In this document: positions 28,206 through 36,594 of the stretch, piece after piece
Layout of the letters: every line of letters starts with the position of its first letter
Position numbering within the stretch: position 1 is the stretch's first letter
The notes under the pieces: model-generated
Seen by the model: the letters and a program-made list of their open reading frames with translations, nothing else
Told to the model about the DNA's origin: nothing
Database searches by the model: none
Position numbers and translations under genes: made by a program
Assembly: GCF_947648125.1 (NCBI RefSeq)
Contig: NZ_CANSMR010000037.1
Location: 1 to 60,504, forward strand
Length of the DNA: 60,504 nt
Source: an uncultured Bradyrhizobium sp.
Lineage (GTDB): Bacteria; Pseudomonadota; Alphaproteobacteria; Rhizobiales; Xanthobacteraceae
Direction of reading: 5' to 3'

Positions 28206-29317
28206 ATGCCGAAGGAGAGGCGGCTGCCTGTTGTCGTGACCAGCACCTTGTCGCCCATCTGCGCGGTCGCCTCCTGCACGAAGTTGAGCCCGGAGCAATG
28301 CATCGGGATCAGTACATCAGGGTCGAGCTTCTTGATCTCGGCGACGACCTCGGTGAGGTAGTCCTTCGGCGCCGGCCCGAGATGGAAGCCGCCGACGATT
28401 GCGTGCACCTTCTGGATGCCCGAGACCTCCTGCGCCTGCTTCACCGAATTGACGATGCCGACATGGCCGCAGGACGAGATCACGACGAGGCCGAAGTCCC
28501 GCACGTTGAAGCAGGTGGCATGTTCGTGGATGTGCTCGTCGGGCACGATCTTGCCTTCCAGCTCGGCCGGCAGATAGTGGCTGGCGTTGCAGCCGAGCCC
28601 GTCCTTCATACTGAACTCGACCCAGGTGTTGGGCAGCACGCGCTCGATGCTGCGGCGGTTGATCTTGCCGGTGGTGAAGGCGTGGCCTGCGATCACGGTC
28701 GGCGTCTCGCACAGCACCGTGGTGACGCGTTGCGCTGCGAGCTGGCGCCGATCCAGCGTGCCGAAATCGGTGAACTGGCCCTTGGTCGGCGTCGCGCTGA
28801 CGCGGTGGCAGAAATTGTCCTCGCCGCCGGCATAGAGTTTCACGTCGGCCGGCAGCTTGTCGCGGAATTTGTCGAGGAAGCCGTTGAGGCCGCCGAAATG
28901 GTCGTAATGCCCATGGCTCACGATCAGCGCGTCGATCTTCGCTGGATCGACGCCGACCAGCGCCATGTTGTTGAGCAGCACCTCGGGCGTGTAGCCATAG
29001 TCGAGCATCAGGGTGCGCTGCGCGCCCTTGGCCTCCGACTCTAGCCACAGCGACAGGCCCCATTCATTGTGCAGCGACTTCTGGTAGTCCGCGGTGCGCG
29101 GCGGCGGCGCGATCGTGACGCCGCCCGCCTGCTTCGGCTTGAAGAATAAATCGTAGCTGGAATCGACCAGCACGCGGATCGAGAGCTTGTCGACAGTCGG
29201 CACCTCGATCGGTGCCGCGCTCGCGATCTCGACGCAGGAGAATGCGCCCGCAGCTGCGGCGCCGGCGATGGCCGCCGAACCTTTCAGGAAATCACGTCGT
29301 GCCAAATCCTGTGCCAT
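28202..29317 (-). CDS. Tat-exported MBL-fold metallohydrolase (COG1237-like)
   Basis: A 371-residue protein with a twin-arginine signal (ARRDFLKGSAAIAGAA). The metal motif SHGHYDHFGG (H-x-H-x-D-H) is near residue 135, with a further His in VVISSCGHVGIVNS (about 287) and another near the C-terminus (IPMHCSGLNF). This order is that of the COG1237 branch, which includes the methanogen dihydropterin synthase. A folded metal or cofactor before export explains Tat use. Substrate unknown. It is translationally coupled to the SCO gene downstream. Confidence 0.9.
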   Translation of the reverse strand: MAQDLARRDFLKGSAAIAGAAAAGAFSCVEIASAAPIEVPTVDKLSIRVLVDSSYDLFFKPKQAGGVTIAPPPRTADYQKSLHNEWGLSLWLESEAKGAQRTLMLDYGYTPEVLLNNMALVGVDPAKIDALIVSHGHYDHFGGLNGFLDKFRDKLPADVKLYAGGEDNFCHRVSATPTKGQFTDFGTLDRRQLAAQRVTTVLCETPTVIAGHAFTTGKINRRSIERVLPNTWVEFSMKDGLGCNASHYLPAELEGKIVPDEHIHEHATCFNVRDFGLVVISSCGHVGIVNSVKQAQEVSGIQKVHAIVGGFHLGPAPKDYLTEVVAEIKKLDPDVLIPMHCSGLNFVQEATAQMGDKVLVTTTGSRLSFGI

Positions 29318-29538
29318 TGTAATCCCCTATGTTCTGAAAATTCTTCAATACCAACCACGCCGAGCCTAGGAGCAATCGGGGCGCGGCTCAATCGGGCGCG
29401 TGCGTCGTTTGCAGATCACATTCGCGCGCGGCGCAATGCGCGCGCCATTGACTTGGGTGCGGTTATGCGCGCAACTTCATGCATTCGCATCTTTCTCGCC
29501 GGTGCGTCAGCAATCCCCGGAAATACAGGATCACACCC

Positions 29539-30246
29539 ATGATCGATCTCCACTACTGGTCAACGCCGAACGGCCACAAGATCACGATGTTCCTCGAAGA
29601 GACCGGACTGGAGTACAAAATTTTCCCGGTGAACATCGGCAAGGGCGATCAGTTCAAGCCGGATTTCCTGCAGGTCGCGCCGAACAACCGCATTCCGGCG
29701 ATCGTCGATCACGCGCCGAAGGGCGGCGGCAAGCCGATCTCCCTGTTCGAGTCCGGCGCGATCCTGCTCTATCTCGCCGAGAAGACCGGAAAATTCCTGG
29801 CCGAAGATCCCTACGGCCGCTATGACGCGATCCAGTGGACGTTCTGGCAGATGGGCGGGCTCGGGCCGATGGCCGGGCAGAACCATCACTTCCGCAACTA
29901 CGCGGTCGAGAAGCTGCCATACGCGATCGACCGCTATGTCAACGAGACCAACCGGCTCTACGGCGTGCTCAACAAGCGGCTCGCCGACCGCGAATTCATC
30001 GCCGGCGAGTATTCGATCGCCGACATGGCGAGTTATCCCTGGGTCGTGCCCTACAAGAACCAGGGCCAGGAGATCGACGACTTCCCGCATCTGAAGCGCT
30101 GGCTGGAGACGATCGGCAAGCGCCCGGCGACCGAGCGCGCCTATGCCAAGGCGAAGGAGGTCAACCCGAATTTCGGCCAGCCCGCGATCCGCACCGAGGA
30201 AGAGCGCAAGCTGCTGTTCGGGCAGACGGCGGCGGTGGTGCGGTAG
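29539..30246 (+). CDS. Glutathione S-transferase, Ure2p/YfcG-YghU type
   Basis: A 235-residue protein. The thioredoxin-like half starts MIDLHYWSTPNGHKITMFLE, where TPNGHK is the mark of the Nu-class (YfcG/YghU), which use GSH or GSSG for disulfide-bond reduction. The cis-Pro loop is NNRIPAIVDH (about 50-59) and the GSH-binding ESG is in LFESGAILLYLAEKTG. The C-terminal helical domain ends DDFPHLKRWLETIGKRPA. ATG 29539 follows a weak AGGA. A palindromic repeat begins 11 bases after the stop. Confidence 0.93.
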   Translation: MIDLHYWSTPNGHKITMFLEETGLEYKIFPVNIGKGDQFKPDFLQVAPNNRIPAIVDHAPKGGGKPISLFESGAILLYLAEKTGKFLAEDPYGRYDAIQWTFWQMGGLGPMAGQNHHFRNYAVEKLPYAIDRYVNETNRLYGVLNKRLADREFIAGEYSIADMASYPWVVPYKNQGQEIDDFPHLKRWLETIGKRPATERAYAKAKEVNPNFGQPAIRTEEERKLLFGQTAAVVR

Positions 30247-30256
30247 GGCGCAACTC

Positions 30257-30344
30257 CCGTCATTGCGAGGAGCGAAGCGACGAAGCAATCCATGCCGCCG
30301 TGCATGCGGATCTATGGATTGCTTCGCTTCGCTCGCAATGACGG
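30257..30344 (+). repeat. Dispersed palindromic repeat, family C (CCGTCATTGCGAGG)
   Basis: CCGTCATTGCGAGGAGCGAA and TTCGCTTCGCTCGCAATGACGG are mirror arms, with GAAGCAATCCAT/ATGGATTGCTTC inside. It fills the gap between two convergent genes. A second, longer copy is at 32570-32688. Confidence 0.9.
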
Positions 30345-30362
30345 ATTGGGCACTAGCTGAGA

Positions 30363-31154
30363 TTAAGCCCCGACGTACTTCGCCGGACGCCGCTCCTTCC
30401 ACGCCGCGAGCCCCTCGGCGAGATCACGGCTTGGCACCAGCGCGGCGAATTGCTCGCTCTCGACCAGCAAGCCCTCGGCAATCGGCATGTTGAGGCCGCG
30501 CGTCACCGCGGTGATGGTGCCGGCGACGGCATCGGGCGAATGCCTGGTGATGCGGCCGGCGAGTTCGCGCGCCGCGGTCAGCAATTGATCGTGCGGCACG
30601 ATCCGGTTGATCAGCCCGATCTCGCGCGCGTGCTCGGGCGGGAACGGATCGCCCGCGAGCAGCAGCTCCAGGGCGCGCTTGCGTCCCGCGAGCCGCGGCA
30701 GCCGCTGCGTGCCGCCGAAGGTCGGGGGCATGCCGAGCTTGATCTCGGGCTTTGCAAACAGCGCGCGATCGCTGGCGATGGCGAGATGCACCGCCTCGGT
30801 GATCTCGCAGCCGCCGCCGAAGGCGAGCCCGTTGACCGCGGCGATGACGGGCTTCTTGAACGCCTCCAGCCGTGCGGTCATGGCCTGTCCTCGGCGGACG
30901 AAGTCGCGTACCCCGACGGCGGAGCCTTGCTTGACGCTCTCGGAAAACTCCTTGATGTCGGCGCCCGCCGAGAAGGCGCGTTCCCCGGCACCGGTCAGGA
31001 TCACGGCGCGCACGGCAGCGTCACCCTCGATGCGGTCGAGCGCCGCCATCAGCTGATCCATCAGCTGGTAATTGAGCGCGTTGAGCTGCGCGGGACGGTT
31101 CAGGGTGATCAGGGCGATCCCGTCGTCGATGGCGAGCAGGATGGGGGCGGGCAT
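30363..31154 (-). CDS. Enoyl-CoA hydratase/isomerase family protein
   Basis: A 263-residue crotonase. The oxyanion-hole segments are AFSAGADIKEF (about 60-70) and NGLAFGGGCEI (about 108-118). Both catalytic glutamates of true hydratases appear to be kept, in KPEIKLG and ALELLLAGD. GGTQRLPRLAG lies between them. It should hydrate 2-enoyl-CoA in fatty-acid or related breakdown. It is divergent from a TetR gene across an 89-base gap that contains a strong dyad, so control by that regulator is likely. Confidence 0.92.
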   Translation of the reverse strand: MPAPILLAIDDGIALITLNRPAQLNALNYQLMDQLMAALDRIEGDAAVRAVILTGAGERAFSAGADIKEFSESVKQGSAVGVRDFVRRGQAMTARLEAFKKPVIAAVNGLAFGGGCEITEAVHLAIASDRALFAKPEIKLGMPPTFGGTQRLPRLAGRKRALELLLAGDPFPPEHAREIGLINRIVPHDQLLTAARELAGRITRHSPDAVAGTITAVTRGLNMPIAEGLLVESEQFAALVPSRDLAEGLAAWKERRPAKYVGA

Positions 31155-31211
31155 GGTGCAGTCTCCGGCATGGGTGTTCGTGCCGCCGAAGCTAGAGGCT
31201 CCCGCAATTTG

Positions 31212-31235
31212 TGTATATTCACTGGTTAGTATACA
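31212..31235 (+). promoter_or_regulatory. Dyad operator between enoyl-CoA hydratase and TetR gene
   Basis: TGTATA and TATACA flank a 12-base partly symmetric centre; 18 of 24 positions are symmetric. It lies nine bases before the TetR ATG and 58 bases before the divergent hydratase start, the usual position for a TetR self-regulatory site that also controls the neighbour. The site is A+T-rich in a GC-rich background. Confidence 0.7.
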
Positions 31236-31243
31236 TACGGCGG

Positions 31244-31840
31244 ATGCCCAGACCCTCCGAGCCCACCCGCGAGCGCATCGTCCAGGCGGCGAATTCGTTG
31301 TTCTACAGCGAAGGCATCCGCCGCGTCAGCGTCGATGAGGTGGCCGCCAAGGCCGGCCTCACCAAGCGCACGCTGTATTATCACTTCAAGAGCAAGGACG
31401 ACCTCGTCGCCGCCTACCTCGCCGCGCGCGATCAGCCCAACCTTGCGCTGTTCCGGAAATGGTTTTCGGAAACCGAGGGCGGCGTGCCGGTAAAGGTCGA
31501 GGCGATCTTCAAGAACCTCGCGCGCTCGGCGCGGCATCCGAAATGGAAGGGCTGCGGCTTCCTGCGCACCTCCGCCGAGCTCGCCAACATGCCCGGGCAC
31601 CCCGCGATCCGGATCGGCGCCGCGCACAAGAAGAAGTTCGAGGACTGGCTGCGCGCGACCTTCGCGGAGCAGGGCATCGCCGATCCGCTCAAGCTGGCGC
31701 GCCAGATCCTGCTGCTGCTCGATGGATCATTCGCGGTGGTGCTGCTGCATCGCGACGCGAGCTACATGGAAACCGCCGGCGAGGCCGCGCGCACGTTGAT
31801 CGAGACGGCGATGATGAAGCCGAGGCGTAAGCGGGGCTAG
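31244..31840 (+). CDS. TetR/AcrR family regulator
   Basis: A 198-residue regulator. ATG 31244 is preferred to an upstream GTG (31211) since the dyad would otherwise lie within the gene. The HTH is at residues 6-55 (TRERIVQAANSLFYSEGIRR, VDEVAAKAGLTKRTLYYHFK). The C-terminal ligand domain includes CGFLRTSAELANMPGHPA, seen in the TetR_C subgroup related to small regulators of reductases and fatty-acid enzymes. Likely it represses itself and the divergent hydratase; the ligand may be an acyl-CoA. Confidence 0.93.
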   Translation: MPRPSEPTRERIVQAANSLFYSEGIRRVSVDEVAAKAGLTKRTLYYHFKSKDDLVAAYLAARDQPNLALFRKWFSETEGGVPVKVEAIFKNLARSARHPKWKGCGFLRTSAELANMPGHPAIRIGAAHKKKFEDWLRATFAEQGIADPLKLARQILLLLDGSFAVVLLHRDASYMETAGEAARTLIETAMMKPRRKRG

Positions 31841-31929
31841 GGCGTGTACTGAAAAAGGCCGCGTCCGCTATGCTTTGAAAGATCACCTCGTCGGCAGCAA
31901 CCGGCAACGTCGGCGGTACCGTCAGACGT

Positions 31930-32340
31930 CTAAGGCTGCTTCGGTGCGGTCAGTCGATCAACTTCCTGTTGGAATTTCTGTAGGTCATAGCCCGAGCCTT
32001 GCAGCATTGTGCTGTTGAAACGGACGAGCGCGGCGGTTGCAATGGCCTCCTTTATTTCAGCATCGGTCGCACCAGCGGCTTTTGCCAATTTAGTGTGTCC
32101 GTAAACGCAATAAACACAAGGAATTTGCGCTGCCACCCCGAGGGCAATGAGTTGCTTGGTTTTCCCGTCCAAAGCACCCTTGGGATTCATCAGGGTCAGC
32201 TGTTCGTCCCAATGTGGCTTCAGTGCCTGCTCAGGAAGTGTCTGTTTAAAATAATCAGGGGCCTCCTGAGCGCTGACGCTTGGTTCTGTTGCCAAGGCCA
32301 AAAACAGCGCTAAACCGGCACTCGCTAGTAAGGGTCTCAT
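31930..32340 (-). CDS. Exported carboxymuconolactone decarboxylase/AhpD-like protein
   Basis: A 136-residue protein. The N-terminal 25 residues form a signal peptide (LLASAGLALFLALATEPSVS, cleavage AQ-E). The AhpD-like core has C-x2-C-x3-H (PCVYCVYGHTK), near residues 76-83, in the helical context KQLIALGVAAQIP and AGATDAEIKEAIATAALVRF. This motif supports thiol-disulfide peroxidase-partner activity. The base composition is visibly lower in GC than the neighbours, so it may have been acquired. A periplasmic peroxide or redox role is inferred. Confidence 0.88.
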   Translation of the reverse strand: MRPLLASAGLALFLALATEPSVSAQEAPDYFKQTLPEQALKPHWDEQLTLMNPKGALDGKTKQLIALGVAAQIPCVYCVYGHTKLAKAAGATDAEIKEAIATAALVRFNSTMLQGSGYDLQKFQQEVDRLTAPKQP

Positions 32341-32569
32341 GACTGATCTCCCTTAAAGTGCACGCCGAACAATAAATAAGAACCCAGCTTGCAAACAAGC
32401 GCGGTCGCAGTGATTTCGATCGACGAAATCGGGCTCGACGGTTCATTTTGCGCAGCAGCAATTCTGAGGCGCCGATGTCTCTTGTGAGTCAAAAGCAGCC
32501 GATGACGGTCGAGCCGACCGGCATCCGCTTGTATCCTCAGAAGCGGACCACACTCCGACCGATTAGCCT
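32341..32569. other. Intergenic DNA upstream of the AhpD-like gene
   Basis: About 230 bases of lower-GC DNA with no gene that I can support. Short open frames lack start sites or domains. Promoters for the leftward AhpD-like gene should lie in its left part (near 32345-32400, AT-rich). Confidence 0.4.
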
Positions 32570-32688
32570 CCGTCATTGCGAGGAGCTCGCGACAAAATTG
32601 CGAAGCAATTTTGCGCTGAAGCGACGGAGCAATCCATCGCTCCGCACATGCGGGACGATGGATTGCTTCGCTTTGCTCGCAATGACGG
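32570..32688 (+). repeat. Dispersed palindromic repeat, family C, with a nested hairpin
   Basis: The outer arms CCGTCATTGCGAGGAGC and GCTCGCAATGACGG match the copy at 30257-30344. An extra perfect hairpin, CAAAATTGC-GAA-GCAATTTTG, is inserted at 32593-32613. The element ends one base before the stop codon of the HAD gene. Confidence 0.9.
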
Positions 32689-33363
32689 TTAGAGCGCGCC
32701 GCGCTCTTGCAGCAGCGCCAGCACCGCGTTGAGGTCCGGCAGCACGGCAGCGCATTTCGCGCGCGTCGCTTCGGTCGGCGGCGCCATGTCGGGGACCATC
32801 AGCGTGATGGCGCCGGCAGCGTAGGCAGCCGTGACGCCGTGGTTGGAGTCTTCCACGGCGATGCACGCCTCTGGTGCCACGCCGAGCCGCGCGGCGGCCT
32901 TGAGATAGAGCTCGGGGTCCGGCTTGCCTTGCACGACATCGTCGAGCGTCAGCAACGTGTCGAAGCGGTCGCGGATGCCGGCAAGCATCAGGTTGCGTTC
33001 GGCGGAGCGGCGCGACGACGAGGTGACGATCGCCATCGGGCGTTCCGCGGCGGCGATGGCGTCGAGCAGATTGAGCGTGCCTGATTTGAGCGGCAGGCCC
33101 GACCGCATCGTCTCATCGCGATGTTCGAGGAACGCTTGATTGACGGCCTCGAGCGGAAACGCCGCGCCGTAATGATCGCGCAGCATCGCCTCGCAGACCG
33201 GGCCAGGAAGCCCGACCATGGAATGGCACAGCGCGACGACGCCGTCGGTGTAGCCGCATGCATTCAGTGCCGCGACCAGGCTGTCGAAGTAGACTTTCTC
33301 GGTGTCGAGCAGCGTGCCGTCCATGTCGAGCAAGACGGCCTCGACGGTCCAGGGTGCGTTCAC
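32689..33363 (-). CDS. HAD family hydrolase, beta-phosphoglucomutase-like
   Basis: A 224-residue phosphatase or mutase of the haloacid dehalogenase superfamily. Motif I DMDGTLLDTE holds the nucleophile Asp (about residues 11-20), motif II is IVTSSSRR, motif III is GKPDPELYLKAA and motif IV is AVEDSNHGV. The all-helical cap type 1 (YTDGVVALCHSMVGLPGP) fits the GPH/PGMB group, which cleaves small sugar phosphates. GTG 33363 overlaps the stop of the CWC gene (GTGA), which supports this start. Substrate not known. Confidence 0.9.
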   Translation of the reverse strand: MNAPWTVEAVLLDMDGTLLDTEKVYFDSLVAALNACGYTDGVVALCHSMVGLPGPVCEAMLRDHYGAAFPLEAVNQAFLEHRDETMRSGLPLKSGTLNLLDAIAAAERPMAIVTSSSRRSAERNLMLAGIRDRFDTLLTLDDVVQGKPDPELYLKAAARLGVAPEACIAVEDSNHGVTAAYAAGAITLMVPDMAPPTEATRAKCAAVLPDLNAVLALLQERGAL

Positions 33364-33575
33364 GTGGCGCTCACTGCTGCTTGCTGTTCCGCCAGTTTCC
33401 GCAAGCAGGCGGGGCACAGGCAGTCGCCGCCACCAGCCGGCATCGGCAGTCGGAAGCTCTCGTCGGAACACCAGCACGATCCTGTGAGCGAGCAGGAAAA
33501 TTCGCTGCCGCAGGCCGTGCAGGCAAGCCGGCGCGGCGAGGCTTGTTCGGAACGATCGTGTGAAGAGAGGTCCAT
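33360..33575 (-). CDS. Cysteine-rich CWC family protein
   Basis: A 71-residue protein with the CWC signature: ACTACGSEFSC, GSCWCSDESF and CLCPACLRKLA. Seven or more Cys in C-x2-C style pairs suggest metal binding, probably zinc. The family is small and has no firmly known function. ATG 33575 has no strong ribosome-binding site. Its TGA overlaps the GTG of the HAD gene by four bases, so the two are translated together. It may modulate the HAD enzyme, but this is inference. Confidence 0.85.
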   Translation of the reverse strand: MDLSSHDRSEQASPRRLACTACGSEFSCSLTGSCWCSDESFRLPMPAGGGDCLCPACLRKLAEQQAAVSAT

Positions 33576-33678
33576 TCTAACCGCGATTTAATGCGCGAAT
33601 TAATCTCGGGTTCATCCCGGACCGCGCTAAGATGCCGGGCGACTGATATAGCCGAGATAGGCCGTTAAGGGAATTCTG

Positions 33679-35193
33679 ATGGCCCGTGATTCGCAAGCCG
33701 CGCTGATTGCTCTCAACCGGTTTGGATTTGGCGCCCGCGGCGGGGCGGCCGGCGACTTGGTCAACGCGGCCTCCGATCCGCGCGGTTTCGTGCTGGCTGA
33801 GCTGGCGCGTCCGAACGGTGCGCTGCTCGAAGTGCCGGGCCTGCTCTCGACGCCGGAGCTCGGCAAGCAGGTGTTCGATTATCAGTTCGAGATCCAGCAG
33901 GCGCGCAATGCCGCGAAAGCCGCGCAGCAAGGCGCGAGCGAGACGCCGCCGCAGGGATCCGACGCGAAGCCGCCGCAGCGGCGCAATCTGTCGCTGTCCA
34001 CTGCCGCGAAGGAGATCGCCGGCAAGGATCCGGCGATGCAGCCGCCGGCCGGTCCGCCCAAGCCGCCGGCGCAGCCGCTCAACATCATCCAGAAGACGTT
34101 CCGCGCCGAGGCGCTGGCGCGGCTGCAACGCGGCGTGGTCGCCGATTGCGGCTTCGTCGAGCGGCTCGTGGTGTTCTGGTCCAACCACTTCTGCATCTCG
34201 GCCAACAAGGGCGCGCTGGCGCGGATGTGGGCCGGCTCGTTCGAACGCGACGCGATCCGCCCGCATGTGCTCGGCCGTTTCTCAGACATGCTGAAGACCG
34301 TCGAGCAGCATCCGGCGATGCTGTTCTTTCTCGACAACCAGCAATCGCTCGGCCCGGAGTCGCGCGCCGGCATCAACCGCAACCGCGGCCTCAACGAGAA
34401 CCTCGCACGCGAGATCATGGAGCTGCATACGCTCGGCGTCGGCGGCGGCTACACCCAGGACGATGTCACGGCGCTCGCGCGGGTCATCACCGGCTGGACC
34501 TTGGCCGGCCGCCGCGGCCAGCTCGGTGCGCCCGGCAGCTTCGTGTTCAATGCCAATGCGCATCAGCCGGGGCCGCAGCAGGTGCTGGGCAAGACCTATG
34601 CGCAGGCCGGCCTCGCGCAGGGCGAGGCGGTGCTATCGGATATCGCGCGGCATCCCTCGACCGCAAAGTTCATTGCGACCAAGTTCGCCCGCCATTTCGT
34701 TGCCGACGATCCGCCGCCGGCGCTGGTGGCGAAGCTGCAGGACATCTTCACCAAGACCGACGGCGATCTCAGGGCGCTGGCCACCGCGCTCGTTCAGTCG
34801 AACGAGGCGTGGCAGGCGCCGCAGACGAAGATGCGTTCGCCTTACGAATTCCTGCTCGCCTCCGGCCGTCTGCTGGCGCGCAATCCGGAAGATCCGGGCC
34901 GCTATCTCAACGGCCTCAATCTGCTCGGCCAGCCGCTGTGGTCGCCGGCCGGGCCGAACGGTTTTCCGGATACCGCGGCGGCCTGGGCCGCGCCTGAAGG
35001 CATCAAGCTCAGGCTCGACATCTCGGCGCAGCTTGCCTCCCAGCTCGCGGACCGGTTCGACCCGCGCGACCTGCTCGAGCTGATTGCGGCGGATGCCGCT
35101 TCGGTCGAGACGCGGCGCACCATCGAGCGCGCGGAATCGCGGCAGCAGGCGCTGGCGCTGCTGCTGATGTCGCCCGAATTCCAGAGGAGATGA
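33679..35193 (+). CDS. DUF1800 domain protein
   Basis: A 504-residue protein of the DUF1800 family, known by its position next to DUF1501. Typical segments are RDSQAALIALNRFGFGARGG at the start, LVVFWSNHFCISANKG, RNRGLNENLAREIMELHTLG (about 233-252), GYTQDDVTALARVITGWT and FIATKFARHFVADDPPPALV. A Pro/Gln-rich insert at about 85-135 is not usual. No signal peptide is evident. Its stop overlaps the start of the DUF1501 gene (ATGA). Function unknown; the pair is thought to be linked to export or envelope assembly. Confidence 0.93.
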   Translation: MARDSQAALIALNRFGFGARGGAAGDLVNAASDPRGFVLAELARPNGALLEVPGLLSTPELGKQVFDYQFEIQQARNAAKAAQQGASETPPQGSDAKPPQRRNLSLSTAAKEIAGKDPAMQPPAGPPKPPAQPLNIIQKTFRAEALARLQRGVVADCGFVERLVVFWSNHFCISANKGALARMWAGSFERDAIRPHVLGRFSDMLKTVEQHPAMLFFLDNQQSLGPESRAGINRNRGLNENLAREIMELHTLGVGGGYTQDDVTALARVITGWTLAGRRGQLGAPGSFVFNANAHQPGPQQVLGKTYAQAGLAQGEAVLSDIARHPSTAKFIATKFARHFVADDPPPALVAKLQDIFTKTDGDLRALATALVQSNEAWQAPQTKMRSPYEFLLASGRLLARNPEDPGRYLNGLNLLGQPLWSPAGPNGFPDTAAAWAAPEGIKLRLDISAQLASQLADRFDPRDLLELIAADAASVETRRTIERAESRQQALALLLMSPEFQRR

Positions 35194-36419
35194 TCATGGA
35201 TTGCTCCGAGAGCCTGATGCTGCAGGCGACATCGCGGCGCGCGCTGCTGCTGGGCGGCGCCTCCTTTGCCGCCTGGGCCTACTTGCCGAAATTCGCGCGC
35301 GCGGCCGATGGCCGCGATCCCCGCTTCGTCACCATCATCCTGCGCGGCGCGCTCGACGGCCTTGCCACCGTGGCCCCGGTCGGCGACCCCGATTATGCCG
35401 GCCTGCACGGCACGATTGCGCTGAAGGCGGATGGGCCGAACGCGGCCGTGATGCTCGATCCCTTCTTCGGCCTGCATCCGGCGATGCCGGAATTCGCGCG
35501 GATGTATCGCGCCAAGCAGGCGGCGGTGGTTCACGCAGTTGCGACTTCCTATCGTGATCGCTCGCACTTCGACGGCCAGGATGTGCTGGAGAGCGGCTTC
35601 CCCGGTCCCGGCCGGGTGCAGTCCGGCTGGCTCAACCGCGCGCTCGAAGCATTGCCAAAGGGCGAGCGGGTGACGAGCGCGCTTGCCGTCGGCCCGACCA
35701 CGCCGCTGGTACTGCGCGGCCCAGCGCCGACCGTCGGCTGGGCGCCGACCGCGCTGCCGCAGGCCGCCGACGACACCGCGATGCGGCTGCTCGATCTCTA
35801 TCAGCATCGCGATCCGACGCTGGCGAGCGCCTTGACGCAGGGCTTGCAGCTCGAGAAGCAGGCGCAGGGCAACGAGATGAAACCGCAGCCCGGCGGTGGC
35901 GGGGTGGCGGCGATGCGGCTGGTGGCGCGCGGCGCTGCCAAGCTCATGGCGGCGGATGACGGCCCGCGGATCGGCGCGCTGGCGTTCGACGGCTGGGATA
36001 CGCATGCCAATGAAGGCGGCCCGGTCGGCCGCCTCGCGCAGCTGCTCGGCGGTCTCGACGGCGCGCTGGCGGAATTCCAGAGCGGTCTTGGTGCGCACTG
36101 GCGCGACACCGTGATCGTGGTCGCCACCGAGTTCGGCCGCACCGCGCGCATCAACGGCACCGAGGGCACCGACCACGGCACCGGCACCATCGCGCTGCTC
36201 GCCGGCGGCGCGGTGAACGGCGGCCGCATGATCACCGACTGGCCCGGCCTCAAGCCCGCCAATCTCTACCAGGCCCGCGACCTCGCCCCGACCACCGACC
36301 TGCGCGCCGTGATCAAGGGCGTGCTGCACGATCAGTTCGGCCTCGGCGAGCGAGTGCTGGCCGATGCCGTGTTCCCGGACAGCGCCCCGGTGAAGCCGAT
36401 GAAGGGGCTGGTGGCGTAG
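35190..36419 (+). CDS. DUF1501 domain protein, Tat-type signal
   Basis: A 409-residue partner of the DUF1800 protein. The start is ATG 35190 (ATGA overlap) or 35196. A twin-arginine-like signal TSRRALLLGGASFAAW is at residues 13-28. Core motifs are SYRDRSHFDGQDVLESG (about 112-128), FDGWDTHAN (about 265-273) and TEFGRTARINGTEGTDHGTG (about 312-331), with metal-binding-like His and Asp, similar to alkaline-phosphatase-fold proteins. It is likely periplasmic. Substrate unknown. Confidence 0.93.
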   Translation: MIMDCSESLMLQATSRRALLLGGASFAAWAYLPKFARAADGRDPRFVTIILRGALDGLATVAPVGDPDYAGLHGTIALKADGPNAAVMLDPFFGLHPAMPEFARMYRAKQAAVVHAVATSYRDRSHFDGQDVLESGFPGPGRVQSGWLNRALEALPKGERVTSALAVGPTTPLVLRGPAPTVGWAPTALPQAADDTAMRLLDLYQHRDPTLASALTQGLQLEKQAQGNEMKPQPGGGGVAAMRLVARGAAKLMAADDGPRIGALAFDGWDTHANEGGPVGRLAQLLGGLDGALAEFQSGLGAHWRDTVIVVATEFGRTARINGTEGTDHGTGTIALLAGGAVNGGRMITDWPGLKPANLYQARDLAPTTDLRAVIKGVLHDQFGLGERVLADAVFPDSAPVKPMKGLVA

Positions 36420-36436
36420 CACTCGTCACAACCACG

Positions 36437-36569
36437 CCGTCGTCCCGGCCAAGCGAAGCGCGAGCCGGGACCCATAACCACCGATGGTGCTGTTGGAGCA
36501 CGCTGTGGCCCCAGCGCTGCATAACCACAGGCATTTGTAGTTATGGGTCCCTGCTTTCGCAGGGACGAC
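36437..36569 (+). repeat. Dispersed palindromic repeat, family A
   Basis: It begins CGTCGTCCCGGCCAAGCGAA, goes on to GAGCCGGGACCCATAACCAC, and ends GGTCCCTGCTTTCGCAGGGA. The left arm carries a longer hairpin than the right arm, so this is a hybrid copy. It lies between the convergent DUF1501 and aldo/keto reductase genes. Confidence 0.85.
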
Positions 36570-36594
36570 AGTTGTGACTGCAGCTCCAGCGCGC

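Noticed and set aside
32337-32576. 79-codon leftward frame upstream of the AhpD-like gene
   Set aside because: No ribosome-binding site, no domain, and it includes part of a palindromic repeat.
34902-36422. About 500-codon open frame antisense to the DUF1800/DUF1501 pair
   Set aside because: Both sense genes match known families; the antisense frame has only Arg/His/Ala-rich sequence.
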